From positions 186,001-250,000 of the forward strand of contig NZ_JALNYS010000001.1 of the NCBI RefSeq assembly GCF_023229695.1: a stretch of DNA of 64,000 nucleotides, given 5' to 3'. This DNA comes from Sulfuricurvum sp. (GTDB lineage Bacteria; Campylobacterota; Campylobacteria; Campylobacterales; Sulfurimonadaceae). The position numbers and the translations under genes were made by a program. The notes beneath the pieces were generated by a model. That model did no database searches. It was not told the DNA's origin and saw nothing but the letters and a program-made list of their open reading frames with translations. Positions 25,224 through 34,347 of the stretch are shown piece after piece (the first letter of the stretch is position 1; each line of letters starts with the position of its first letter).

Positions 25224-28200
25224 TTAGATAAATTTTTCAAATACTAGACGTAAAAGATCTTTGTTGACAAGATTCTTGATAATCTCATGTACGTAGAGCG
25301 CATCATCCGCCTCGGCTTTTACACTTGGATCAATCAGCATGACAAGAGATATATCGCTATTGTTAGCTTTAATTATATCATACAAATCTTTTAGATTGAG
25401 TTCATTTAACGTTTTATCAAAGAGTGCAAGCTTATAACGTCTATGGGTAATTTCGTCGATAAGTTTCTCGGCACTGTTGACACTTTTATAAGTATATCCC
25501 AAGTCATCCAGAATTTTTGAAAAAAGTTTCATCTCTATCGTATTGTTCTTGGCAATAACGATATCAGCATCATAGGCCGAAGGGCGTGGTACGTCAAGAA
25601 CAGCAGGCTCTGCGGCAGGACTCTCCGGACTAGGGTGATTTTCAGGTTCTACAGCTTCTATTGAAGTCAGCAAAATTTCATTGATCCCGCTCTCTTCCGC
25701 AATCGTCTCACTCGAAATAGTTTCCGATTCGATCACAGCCTCTTCTTCACTTTCGGCAGGAGCATTCAGCTCTTGAGCACTTTTTGGAATGGCTTTTATA
25801 TCGATAATTTTATGGGCTAGAAAATTATTAAGCAGTGAGATAATCTCAGAACGGACTAGCGGTTTTGTCGTGTATTCATCCATTCCGGCGGCCATGAAAC
25901 GTTCACGGTCCCCTTTCAGTGCATTCGCCGTTAATGCGATGATCGGAATATGGTGTTGATCGTAGTCTTCCTCAAAGTCAAGTATCTCCTGCGTCGCTTC
26001 GATACCATCGAGTACCGGCATCTGGATATCCATAAAGATAATATCATAATTGCCGTTTTTCCGTTTTTCGAACGCTTCGAGGCCGTTATTGGCGATGGTA
26101 ATCTCAAATCCAAGATCTTCTAGGGTACGGCGAATCAGTTTTTGGTTAATAATATTGTCTTCGGCAACCAGAGCCGAAGCGGCAAAACGGGAGTTCTTTT
26201 CATCGAATTTTTTACGTCGGGTCGCTTTTTGTTTACGGTTGCTAAAGGCTTCAGCCTCATACGATTCGAGTGTCGTACGAATTTTAGAGCTGTTGAGAGG
26301 CTCATAAAGAACCTTGAAAATATCGATTCCCATCGAATCGATTTTTTTCATGTAGTATGATTTGGTAATGAGGACAAGTTGCTCTTGTGACGAAGCATAA
26401 TCCACTAAATCTTCATCAACCGTATAGTCGTTGTCAATAAAGAGGAGGTCATAATTGACTTGCCGTTCTAAAATTTTAAGTTCGCTAAGTTCATGAAAGG
26501 TGGTGTAGCTGACGCCGAAATAGTCCAGATACTCTTTTAAATAGGTGGTTTGGAGTTTTTTCTTCGAGTTGCTTTCTAAGATAACGGCATTGATATTGGA
26601 AAAAGAGGATTTAAGCGATTCATTAAGGGTCTCAATCTCTTCAAATTCAAGGGTGAAGAAGAAAGTGGTTCCGCTTCCCGGTTCACTCTCAAGATCAAGT
26701 TTAGACCCCATCAATTCAACAAATCGGCTGGAAATGGTTAGACCAAGACCGGTACCGCCGTATTTACGGGTAATCGATGTGTCGGCTTGGGAAAATGCAT
26801 CAAAAATGCGGGATTTTTGTTCACTGGTAACTCCGATACCGTTGTCTTTAACCTGAAATCGGACACGTGCATGATTGAGACGATCGCACGCTTCACGGCG
26901 GATATCAACGCTGACCGAACCGCCGCTATTCGTAAATTTAACCGCATTGCTGAGTAGATTGATAATAACTTCTTTAATCTTGGTCGGGTCCCCTTTGAGT
27001 GGGCGCTCAAGACTCGGATCAACGTAGCAGGCAAGGTCGATGTGTTTTTCGGAAGCACGTACCGCATACACTTCAACCGCACTTTCGAATTCATCCATCG
27101 GATTAAAGACGATCTCTTCAATTTCAAGTTTATTGCTCTCAATTTTAGAGAGGTCAAGGATATTATTAATAATTTCGAGAAGATTTTCAGAACTTTTTTC
27201 AATAATATCGATAAATTCACGCTGTTCATCGTGCAGTTCGGTATCTTTGAGCAATTCGGTGAATCCGACGATACCGTTGAGCGGTGTCCGGATTTCGTGA
27301 GACATATTGGCCAGAAACATCGACTTGGCTTCAGACGCTTCAAGCGCGTACTGTTTATCGTTAAGCGTTTGTTCAATAATACGTTCGAGCAAGGCGTAGG
27401 CTTGCGCCGTTCCGACAGCCGTATCAAGATTGATCGATTGACTCAGTGCCTCTGCTTCATTATCGTGGGTATTGGTTGCAACCCGCTTTAGAACCAATTC
27501 AAGGTTTTTAATATTGGTAGTAATTTCAGCAGAGAACAAATAGCCTAAAATGGCCAGTAATACCCCAAGAATCCATGCAACAATCGCAATGATCAGAAGT
27601 TGGATCGAATCGTGTTGAATAACCGATGTCCGCTCATCCATTGCATCGATCAATACTTTTTCTGCTTCATTGATTGCATCTATTTTCTCGGAAATCATTG
27701 CAAACCAGATACCCGACTGCGTTTGGTACGTTCCGGTCGGGCTCCCCTGCAAAATACTGGTACGTTCTGCGGTGATATCCAGATAGAGTTCGGTATTATC
27801 TTCATTGAAAAGGGTAGTACTGAATTTTGACTGGATCTCCTTATTTCGGATCCCTTCAAGATTGAAGGCATCGGCTTTGGCAATAATGGAGACCCACTGA
27901 TTTAACTCTTTTTCCGAAAGGGGAGTGGCACGGGAGAGGACATACGTAATGTAATCGCGTTCAATACTGCTGTACTCATTAACACGCACCAATGAGAGAT
28001 AGGTTGAGGAGAGGGAGTTGACTTCATCATCTACATGGAGTGTCGCAAGCTCAGCGAGTTCATTAATAAGCGCTTCTTGTGACTTTCCGTAGAGATCGGT
28101 AAATATTTTATCAAAATCGGCAGTACCGTTGTCGACCAGAGGGCGATATTTTACTATCCCTTTTTGAAGTTTGGTAACCAATGCGGATACGGCGGCGGCT

Positions 28201-28532
28201 TTGGGACTCTCTGCTGTATGGTTGCTTTGAAGCGATGCAAGATGTTTCTGATACGCAGCAATTTTGTGATCGACGATAGTACGTTGCGCATGGAGAGATT
28301 TCAGTGTCGTGGAAGACGCGCTCCCCATATACATAACCGTCATTCCCCGTTCGCGCGAGATATTACTGATCAGGTCATTGAGCTGTTTGTTGACATCCAG
28401 TCGTGTCTGGAGCAGTTGTGCCCCTTGATAACTGACATACGAACTGTAAACGTAATAGCTTCCTAGTGAAAATAAGATCAGAATCGGAAAGAGACTGATC
28501 AGACGGAGTCGATTTATAAGTCGTAATTGCAT
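25224..28532 (-). CDS. Hybrid sensor histidine kinase with NIT-like sensor
   Basis: 1102-residue membrane kinase. A first membrane helix (about 10-30) precedes a periplasmic region with the NIT-domain signature NISRERGMTVMYMGS; such domains are linked to nitrate/nitrite sensing. A second helix lies near 315-335. The HisKA phosphorylation site is His412 in NMSHEIRTP, followed by an ATPase domain with N, G1 and G2 boxes (DNGIGV, GTGLGL). Then come a degenerate receiver (about 650-760), a full receiver with Asp835 in FMDIQMP, an acidic linker and a C-terminal receiver-like domain with Asp in LFDKT. It sits 11 bases downstream of the Hpt gene. The ligand is inferred from the fold only. Confidence 0.9.
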   Translation of the reverse strand: MQLRLINRLRLISLFPILILFSLGSYYVYSSYVSYQGAQLLQTRLDVNKQLNDLISNISRERGMTVMYMGSASSTTLKSLHAQRTIVDHKIAAYQKHLASLQSNHTAESPKAAAVSALVTKLQKGIVKYRPLVDNGTADFDKIFTDLYGKSQEALINELAELATLHVDDEVNSLSSTYLSLVRVNEYSSIERDYITYVLSRATPLSEKELNQWVSIIAKADAFNLEGIRNKEIQSKFSTTLFNEDNTELYLDITAERTSILQGSPTGTYQTQSGIWFAMISEKIDAINEAEKVLIDAMDERTSVIQHDSIQLLIIAIVAWILGVLLAILGYLFSAEITTNIKNLELVLKRVATNTHDNEAEALSQSINLDTAVGTAQAYALLERIIEQTLNDKQYALEASEAKSMFLANMSHEIRTPLNGIVGFTELLKDTELHDEQREFIDIIEKSSENLLEIINNILDLSKIESNKLEIEEIVFNPMDEFESAVEVYAVRASEKHIDLACYVDPSLERPLKGDPTKIKEVIINLLSNAVKFTNSGGSVSVDIRREACDRLNHARVRFQVKDNGIGVTSEQKSRIFDAFSQADTSITRKYGGTGLGLTISSRFVELMGSKLDLESEPGSGTTFFFTLEFEEIETLNESLKSSFSNINAVILESNSKKKLQTTYLKEYLDYFGVSYTTFHELSELKILERQVNYDLLFIDNDYTVDEDLVDYASSQEQLVLITKSYYMKKIDSMGIDIFKVLYEPLNSSKIRTTLESYEAEAFSNRKQKATRRKKFDEKNSRFAASALVAEDNIINQKLIRRTLEDLGFEITIANNGLEAFEKRKNGNYDIIFMDIQMPVLDGIEATQEILDFEEDYDQHHIPIIALTANALKGDRERFMAAGMDEYTTKPLVRSEIISLLNNFLAHKIIDIKAIPKSAQELNAPAESEEEAVIESETISSETIAEESGINEILLTSIEAVEPENHPSPESPAAEPAVLDVPRPSAYDADIVIAKNNTIEMKLFSKILDDLGYTYKSVNSAEKLIDEITHRRYKLALFDKTLNELNLKDLYDIIKANNSDISLVMLIDPSVKAEADDALYVHEIIKNLVNKDLLRLVFEKFI

Positions 28533-28543
28533 GGTGTTTCCTC

Positions 28544-30334
28544 TTATAATTTCGCGATGAAGCCGATAAGTCGTTTAGACGCTTTATGCGCTTCCTGGGC
28601 ATCATTGGTACGAGACAAAATAGCGAGTTCCTCCGATATCTCATTCAAGCGGAGGTTGTCACTGATCCCTTTGAGCTCTCCGGCGATCCGTTTCCATAAA
28701 TGGGTATCAAAAGCACTGACTGCTCCGGCAATTTTTTCAGCAGAAACAACAGCTTCAATTTTATACTCATCCAGTAATTCCTGAAAAAACGGTACTTCAA
28801 GTCCCAGCGCACCTGCATTAGCAATAATATCATAATGAAGGACAATCTCCGATTCTTCCGGAACGGAAGGGATCGGTGCCGCTAACGGTTCATGAAGTTC
28901 TTCTGTTAGAACTTCGTGTTCATTTGTAGAGAAAGATTTCTCATCAAGAGGTTCGTCATCACGGGATTTGAAGAGGTCCTCATCAAGAGGTTCGTCATCA
29001 CGGGATTTGAAGAGGTCCTCATCAAGAGGTTCGTCATCACGGGATTTAAAGAGGTCTTCGTCGAGAGGTTCAATATCGTGGGATTTAAAGAGATTCTCGT
29101 CAAGAGGTTCAACATCGTGGGATTTAAAGAGGTCATGAGATTGATCGAGGAACTCTTTCTCTTTGATTGTCTCATTATCATCTCTAAGACTGAAATTATA
29201 AATGTCATTGTCCGGTTCTTCCGAAGGAGATGACGGGGTTTCGTCTGAAAACGGTTTTGGTGCCTGAGCTATGGATTTTTCACTGAGAAGTGCTTCTTCT
29301 TTCCCTTCGAGTTTGGCAATAATGGCGTAAAAATATTTGAGACTCGCTTCGATTTCGAGAGGTTCATTGGAGGTGTTGACGACACTAAGGGTTTCAAATG
29401 CATCTTGAATACGTAGATTGGCGGCAACTCCTTTGAGTTTATGGGAAAGAATTTTAAGGTTGTTGAGATCCCCTTTAAGCGCCGATTCGAATAGCTCACT
29501 TTTAAATTCATGCGATTGTTGGATAAAATCACCGATAAACTCTTCGATCAAATCGACCGGCAGTCCCAATTCATTAGCCGCGATATGCGGATCGAAACGA
29601 TAGGCTTTGTCTGTTTTAAGCGTATTGATAAATGCCTGCTCGGCTTGGGTATAATAACTTTCAGTCGCTTTTGGTTGAACCGTTGGTTGAACCGTCTCTC
29701 TAGAAACGGTTGGCAGTTCTGTTTTTTTCTCTGCAGGTTTTGCTTCCGGAGTATGGGCTAATTTGGTGTAGAGATCTTCTAACGGTTCGAGATCATGGTG
29801 CGTTTCATCTTGAAAATCTTCCTCGTTAAAGGTGGGGACATCAAGCGTGCCCGGTTCACTGAGGGGCGTAGGGGTAAGATGGGTATAATCAGGAAGCCCG
29901 AAAGGCTCAGCACTCACTTCGGTAGGGATCGGTTTTTCGAGAGGGGGGACGAATGGAGTTTTTTGCGCTGTCGGAGAAGGGATAATATGGGGTTTTATCT
30001 CATCACCGCTGAGTGATTTGATATGGGTCATTTCGACAATATAGCCGTTTTGGGAAGGTTCTGAAATTAAAAACAGTTTTTGTACACTGAGAGTACACGA
30101 AAAGGTTCGCCCGTTGCCGTGAACGATGGCCGACGTGGCATCCGAATCGGCATGAAGCAAAAAATCGATCCATCCGAAATTTTTAAACCGGTGAATATAA
30201 CCGGGTTCATTGGCGAACAAATCAGAAACGTCACTGCAAACTTCTAACAGTTTCCCCATTGACGTATAATTGAGAAGCTTTAGCCCTTCCTCATCAATTC
30301 CGATAAATTCTTGTTTGTGATTGTAAAATAGCAC
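28544..30334 (-). CDS. PAS-like / Hpt phosphotransfer protein with tandem repeats
   Basis: 596-residue cytoplasmic protein. The N-terminus (1-105) looks PAS-like. A first Hpt domain (about 245-345) has the phosphohistidine His298 in ILSHKLKGVAANL. A linker holds five 13-residue repeats of LFKSRDDEPLDED type (28939-29133). A second Hpt-like domain (about 500-596) reads RIAGELKGISDNL, with Gly552 where the histidine should be, so it cannot carry phosphate. The protein probably shuttles phosphate between the neighbouring hybrid kinase and the CheY-like receiver, with the dead domain as a docking module. The repeat and function assignments are from sequence; the shuttle role is inference. Confidence 0.8.
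   Translation of the reverse strand: MLFYNHKQEFIGIDEEGLKLLNYTSMGKLLEVCSDVSDLFANEPGYIHRFKNFGWIDFLLHADSDATSAIVHGNGRTFSCTLSVQKLFLISEPSQNGYIVEMTHIKSLSGDEIKPHIIPSPTAQKTPFVPPLEKPIPTEVSAEPFGLPDYTHLTPTPLSEPGTLDVPTFNEEDFQDETHHDLEPLEDLYTKLAHTPEAKPAEKKTELPTVSRETVQPTVQPKATESYYTQAEQAFINTLKTDKAYRFDPHIAANELGLPVDLIEEFIGDFIQQSHEFKSELFESALKGDLNNLKILSHKLKGVAANLRIQDAFETLSVVNTSNEPLEIEASLKYFYAIIAKLEGKEEALLSEKSIAQAPKPFSDETPSSPSEEPDNDIYNFSLRDDNETIKEKEFLDQSHDLFKSHDVEPLDENLFKSHDIEPLDEDLFKSRDDEPLDEDLFKSRDDEPLDEDLFKSRDDEPLDEKSFSTNEHEVLTEELHEPLAAPIPSVPEESEIVLHYDIIANAGALGLEVPFFQELLDEYKIEAVVSAEKIAGAVSAFDTHLWKRIAGELKGISDNLRLNEISEELAILSRTNDAQEAHKASKRLIGFIAKL
28939..29133. repeat. Five tandem 39-base repeats (coding)
   Basis: Five in-frame 39-base units encode LFKS(R/H)D(D/I/V)EPLDE(D/N/K). 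Units two to four are almost base-identical, showing recent duplication; the outer ones have diverged. No spacer lies between units, so this is not a CRISPR. Copy number can be expected to vary between strains. Confidence 0.9.
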
Positions 30335-30345
30335 TCGTATTCCCC

Positions 30346-30759
30346 TTATCGTTCTGATTCAACCATTTTTCGGTACAACGCAGCGGTCTCTTCAACATTT
30401 TTTCGAGAAGCCGGTTTACGTGCCGCCATGTACCCTTTGAGCTTACCGTTTTCATCATACATCGGGGCTACTTCGGTATCAACCCAATAATATTTACCGT
30501 CTTTACGTAAATTTTTGACCAAACCGTGCCATAACGTACCGGCTTGGATCGTTTTCCACATTTGAGCAAAGGCTGCTTTTGGCATGTCGGGATGGCGGAT
30601 AATATTATGGGGCTGTCCGATTAATTCATTGACAGTGTATCCGGAGATTTCGCAAAATTTACGGTTTGCAAAAATAATGATCCCTTTCGTATCCGTTTCA
30701 CTGACGATAGCGCGACCTTCGAAAAAATACTCTTCGTCTACCGGAGTAGGTTTTTCCAT
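30346..30759 (-). CDS. PAS-domain protein, CetB/Aer-like
   Basis: 137-residue single PAS domain. The pattern SETDTKGIIIFANRKFCEISGY, IGQPHNIIRHPDMPKAAF, W.GLVKNLRKDGKYYWV is that of the redox-sensing FAD-binding PAS of Aer and of Campylobacter CetB. FAD binding is inferred from that likeness. It has no membrane or output segment, so it must signal through a partner; the next genes are an Hpt protein and a hybrid kinase, 11 bases apart. Energy or redox state may thus feed the relay. A short C-terminal helix (NVEETAALYRKMVESER) may be a coupling segment. Confidence 0.82.
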   Translation of the reverse strand: MEKPTPVDEEYFFEGRAIVSETDTKGIIIFANRKFCEISGYTVNELIGQPHNIIRHPDMPKAAFAQMWKTIQAGTLWHGLVKNLRKDGKYYWVDTEVAPMYDENGKLKGYMAARKPASRKNVEETAALYRKMVESER

Positions 30760-30832
30760 GGCAATGAACCCCTTTGCTAAATAACTGCTGAAAACATTTG
30801 CTGGTGGAATATGGCATAAACTCTATAAAATA

Positions 30833-32641
30833 TTACTTAGACTCCTCTGAAGTATAGTAATTTTGAATGTTTTTGGCATCTTTTGTGCCGATGAGGTCGC
30901 AGAGTGTCTCAAAATCACTTTTTGCGATCGCTTCAAACGTGCCGAAATATTCGAGAAGCTTATAAATTTTAGGCATGGTAATACCATTTACGGCAAGAAG
31001 TTTGGAGTGGCGGTCGAGTTTGAGTTTGCTTTTTTTATGGAATGTAAGGGCGCTCCGGTGGGCTTCATCCCGTAAAAGTTGGAACCATTGAAGCCGTTTG
31101 TCACTGCTTTCCAGCCGCAATGTAGTGTCGGTTATGTGGAGAATATCACGGGCTGATCCTTTTGCACGGTGTGCTTTGGCGTCAATTTTTTCTTTGCTGA
31201 TGGCGACAACTTCCAGATGGATACCGTTGGAAGCAAGAAGGTCCAAGGCTAAGGTACGTAAGGTTTCGCCTCCGTCGAGTACCCATAAATCAGGAGGCGG
31301 ATTGGACTCAAATCCCTCAATACGTCGTTGTAGCATCTCTCTCATTTGACCGTATTCATCCCGCTCATGCAGGTGATAGGTACGATAAGAGGTTTTCTCG
31401 AATGCAGCGTTTTCGTAGACAACCATTGCCCCGACCGTTGCAGAGCCTCCGTGATGGGAATTATCGAAGATTTCCACCCGAAAAGGGATTTTTTCGAGTT
31501 GACACAGCGCTTTGATTGCTTCCAAAAGGGTTTCATTCTGTGTCTTCGGAGTGCGCAACAGTTCATTGGCGTTGATAAGGGCCAATTCGATGAGCTCTTT
31601 TTTCTTCCCTCTTTGAGGTGTATCGATGGTGCTTTTTTTTTCGAAAAGGAGGGTGAGATGCTCCTGAATCCATTCACGGGACTCAAAAGGGTGGGCGGTT
31701 AGAATGGGGGCAATGATAGGGGGCTTTTGTGTGCCGTAAAATCCTATTATAGCCCGTTCATAGGCCTCATCCAGTGAAAAGGCCTCATTCAGAACAAAGA
31801 AATCGTGAGAGCCGGAGACAATTTTCCCATCCCGGATAAAAATTCGGACAACGCATCCCCGGTTCGCATCGGTTGCAATGGCAAAAATATCGAATGCTTC
31901 CGTCGAGGCAAGGTCAATCCGGGATTTGAGTTCGCTTTTACCGATCCGTTCACATCGATCGCGCAATACCAATGCCTCTTCAAATCGGAGCTGTTCGCTA
32001 TAGCCCTCCATTTTTTTTTCCAGTGTTCGGATAAGAAGTTTTTTATTGTTGATAAATTCGATTCCCTGACGGACAAACTGCAGATAGGTTTCACGCTCTA
32101 CTTCAAATTCACACGGGGCGAGACATTGCCCCATTTGATAAAAAAGACACGCTTTTTTGGAATTGAGACAACTTTTCTTTTGTACCAGCGTCAATAATTC
32201 ATAGAGGGAGTCGAGAATGTCCCGCGCCCCGCTGGAGTAGGGTCCGAAATAACGGATCGATTTTCCTTTGATGATTTTGCGCGTAAGGTCGAAACGGGGG
32301 TATTTATCCTCCATGTCGACGTACAAATAGGGGTAGGTTTTATCATCACGCAAGAGGATATTGTATTTGGGGCGTAGTTGTTTGATCAGGGAGTTTTCCA
32401 AAATCAGGGCATCATGTTCATTGTCAACAAGGATGGTATGGAGGGCAACGGTTTCGGAGAGCATTTTCTGGATACGCAAGGAGAGGGTTGTTTTGGGAGA
32501 GAGAGTGGGGGTCAGATTAAAATAGCTTTTTACCCGCTTGGAAAGGTTTTTGGCTTTTCCGATGTAGAGAATTCTCCCTTTTGCATCGAGGTACTGATAA
32601 ATTCCTGCACATTGGGGTAAAGAGCGAATGCGTTCAATCAT
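30833..32641 (-). CDS. uvrC: UvrABC nuclease subunit C
   Basis: Makes both incisions in nucleotide excision repair. The 602-residue protein starts with the GIY-YIG nuclease domain (CAGIYQYLDAKGRILYIGKAKNL, about 11-33), then a cysteine-containing region (CLAPCEF), the UVR motif that binds UvrB (about 200-235), the RNase H-like 5' nuclease with conserved acidic residues (IFDNSHHGGS, WVLDGG) and a short C-terminal helix-hairpin-helix region. It is the first gene of the minus-strand run; the PAS gene follows after 73 bases, which may hold its own promoter. The start at 32641 follows TAAACC-poor sequence with no clear ribosome site. Confidence 0.95.
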   Translation of the reverse strand: MIERIRSLPQCAGIYQYLDAKGRILYIGKAKNLSKRVKSYFNLTPTLSPKTTLSLRIQKMLSETVALHTILVDNEHDALILENSLIKQLRPKYNILLRDDKTYPYLYVDMEDKYPRFDLTRKIIKGKSIRYFGPYSSGARDILDSLYELLTLVQKKSCLNSKKACLFYQMGQCLAPCEFEVERETYLQFVRQGIEFINNKKLLIRTLEKKMEGYSEQLRFEEALVLRDRCERIGKSELKSRIDLASTEAFDIFAIATDANRGCVVRIFIRDGKIVSGSHDFFVLNEAFSLDEAYERAIIGFYGTQKPPIIAPILTAHPFESREWIQEHLTLLFEKKSTIDTPQRGKKKELIELALINANELLRTPKTQNETLLEAIKALCQLEKIPFRVEIFDNSHHGGSATVGAMVVYENAAFEKTSYRTYHLHERDEYGQMREMLQRRIEGFESNPPPDLWVLDGGETLRTLALDLLASNGIHLEVVAISKEKIDAKAHRAKGSARDILHITDTTLRLESSDKRLQWFQLLRDEAHRSALTFHKKSKLKLDRHSKLLAVNGITMPKIYKLLEYFGTFEAIAKSDFETLCDLIGTKDAKNIQNYYTSEESK

Positions 32642-32703
32642 AATCTACACTTAATCAATAATTTATTGAAGCTATTATAACATCCCCCTACATGTTTTAA
32701 ATG

Positions 32704-32762
32704 CCAAACGTATAGCACTCTATGGTTAGACGTGCCGCTATAGTAGCGAAAGCTATGTTTGG
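32704..32762 (+). promoter_or_regulatory. Structured leader before the lipoprotein-nadB genes
   Basis: CCAAACGTATAGC pairs with GCTATGTTTGG (one two-base bulge), and CGCTATAGTAGCG forms an inner hairpin. The fold ends about 30 bases before the small lipoprotein ATG, and GAATTTTTATTGG follows. It may be an attenuator or simply a leader hairpin; no known riboswitch is recognised. Confidence 0.35.
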
Positions 32763-32792
32763 CGAAGCAGAATTTTTATTGGATGGCAGTAT

Positions 32793-32906
32793 ATGCGGTA
32801 CGCACTCATTTTATTCGTCCTATTCAGTTTTGGCGGATGCGGCTATAAAGCTCCCCCCTATTACGAAAAACCGATCTCTGATGAAGGCTCACGCGGTGCG
32901 TTATGA
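32793..32906 (+). CDS. Small lipoprotein, LptM-like
   Basis: A 37-residue frame: MRYALILFVLFSFGGCGYKAP then PYYEKPISDEGSRGAL. It has a hydrophobic signal and a lipobox-like FGGC with the cysteine at residue 16, followed by the GYKAPPYY segment that recalls the GCGxKGPLYLP motif of LptM (YifL), a chaperone of the LPS translocon LptD. It overlaps the nadB start (32881) by 26 bases in another frame. The ribosome site (GGAT) is weak. An extended nadB frame from 32722 would cover it, but the lipoprotein signature makes this frame the better reading. Similarity to LptM is by motif only, so the assignment is tentative. Confidence 0.5.
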   Translation: MRYALILFVLFSFGGCGYKAPPYYEKPISDEGSRGAL

Positions 32907-34347
32907 TGTTATTATAGTCGGTTCGGGGATAGCGGGGCTTTATGCTGCCCTTAATCTTCCGAAATCATTGAAAGTGTTATTGATCAATAAGTCTTATCCG
33001 TGGGAATGCAATACCTATTATGCGCAAGGGGGTGTGACCACGGCGTATGATGATACCGATATTGTGCTCCATATCAGCGATACTCTCGATGCCGGTGCGG
33101 GATTGTGCAATGCAGATGCCGTGAAGTTTATGAGCCAACATTCCCAAGAGGTTATTCGTGATCTGATCGAACGCGGTTTTAGGTTTGATTGTGATGAAGA
33201 GGGGAATCTTCTCTATACTAAAGAGGCGGCCCATTCGCGAAGCCGGATTTTACATGCCGGCGGAGATGCGACCGGACGCCATTTGCACTATTTTTTACTG
33301 ACCAATATTTCCCATCCTATGCTCAGCAATGCGACGGTTACCGATTTGTTGATTCGTGAGGGGCAGTGTTGCGGGGTAGAGGTGATGACCGAAGAAAAAA
33401 GAAAGCTTATCTATGCTGATCATGTGATCATTGCCAGCGGCGGTGTCGGCTCTTTGTACGAATACCATACCAATGCCCATACCATCAGCGGAGATGTTCA
33501 CGGAATCTGTATTGAACATGGGATCCCTCTGGAATCGATGGAGATGATGCAATTTCATCCGACGGTATTCGTTGCCAACAGTTGGGCTCGCAAGCTTCTT
33601 TTGACCGAAGCTCTCCGGGGGGAGGGGGCCCATGTCGTCGACGAAAACGGATACCGATTTTTGTTTGAATATGATCCGAGAGGAGAATTAGCCCCCCGTG
33701 ACATTGTCAGCCGTGCTATTTTTGATTACAAGAAACGGGCCTCCAAACAGGTTTACCTTTCGTGTGAGAATTTTGAAGTCGAGTATTTTAAAGAGCGTTT
33801 TCCGAATATTTATAAATCACTGAGCGAACTGGGGTTTCAATTGCCAAAAGAGCGTGTTCCGATCTCCCCGGCGTTTCATTACGCCATCGGCGGGATCAAG
33901 AGCGATTTGGATGCGCGTGTTCCCGGAATTAAAGGGCTTTATGTAGCGGGGGAAGCGGCATGCACGGGGGTGCATGGCGCTAACCGCCTCGCCAGTAATT
34001 CTTTGTTAGAAGGGTTGGTATTCGCATCGAAGGCCGTACAGTCGATTTTAGAGACACCGATCCAAAGCTGTGAGAGGGTATTTGACGTTTCCGATGAGGT
34101 ATTGGAATTGGAAGGGGATAAAGATAAAAAAGATGCCCTGCGCCATATTATGTGGGATAATGTCTCAATCGTCCGGACCCCGGAAGGGTTGCTTTATGCA
34201 AAAGAGGCGGTTGAAGCTATGTTGAGAGAGAAGATCGGAAGATTGTTGAAGCTTCGTCTATTAAGTGCCCGTGCGATTATTGAGGGGGCATTGAACCGCG
34301 ATGAATCGATAGGGGTCCATTTTATAACCCAAGGAATGGATAAATGA
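32881..34347 (+). CDS. nadB: L-aspartate oxidase
   Basis: FAD enzyme that oxidises L-aspartate to iminoaspartate, the first step of de novo NAD synthesis. The dinucleotide fold is at the N-terminus (VIIVGSGIAGLYAA), and the family's active-site stretches are visible: ITYAQGG-like YYAQGGVTTAY, the HSRSRILHAGGDATGRH motif and ALRGEGAHVVDENG, with GEAACTGVHGANRLASNSLLEG near the C-terminus. These fit NadB better than succinate dehydrogenase. I start at the ATG at 32881 (488 residues), since the upstream extension to 32722 is read better as a lipoprotein in another frame. NadA and NadC are not in the window. The stop overlaps the nhaD start by 4 bases. Confidence 0.88.
   Translation: MKAHAVRYDVIIVGSGIAGLYAALNLPKSLKVLLINKSYPWECNTYYAQGGVTTAYDDTDIVLHISDTLDAGAGLCNADAVKFMSQHSQEVIRDLIERGFRFDCDEEGNLLYTKEAAHSRSRILHAGGDATGRHLHYFLLTNISHPMLSNATVTDLLIREGQCCGVEVMTEEKRKLIYADHVIIASGGVGSLYEYHTNAHTISGDVHGICIEHGIPLESMEMMQFHPTVFVANSWARKLLLTEALRGEGAHVVDENGYRFLFEYDPRGELAPRDIVSRAIFDYKKRASKQVYLSCENFEVEYFKERFPNIYKSLSELGFQLPKERVPISPAFHYAIGGIKSDLDARVPGIKGLYVAGEAACTGVHGANRLASNSLLEGLVFASKAVQSILETPIQSCERVFDVSDEVLELEGDKDKKDALRHIMWDNVSIVRTPEGLLYAKEAVEAMLREKIGRLLKLRLLSARAIIEGALNRDESIGVHFITQGMDK

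Noticed and set aside
28939..29133. Possible CRISPR from regular repeats
   Set aside because: The 39-base units are contiguous with no spacers, in frame and coding in the Hpt protein.
32722..32880. Upstream extension of nadB by 53 codons
   Set aside because: The extension lacks NadB likeness, crosses a structured leader and overlaps a better small lipoprotein frame.
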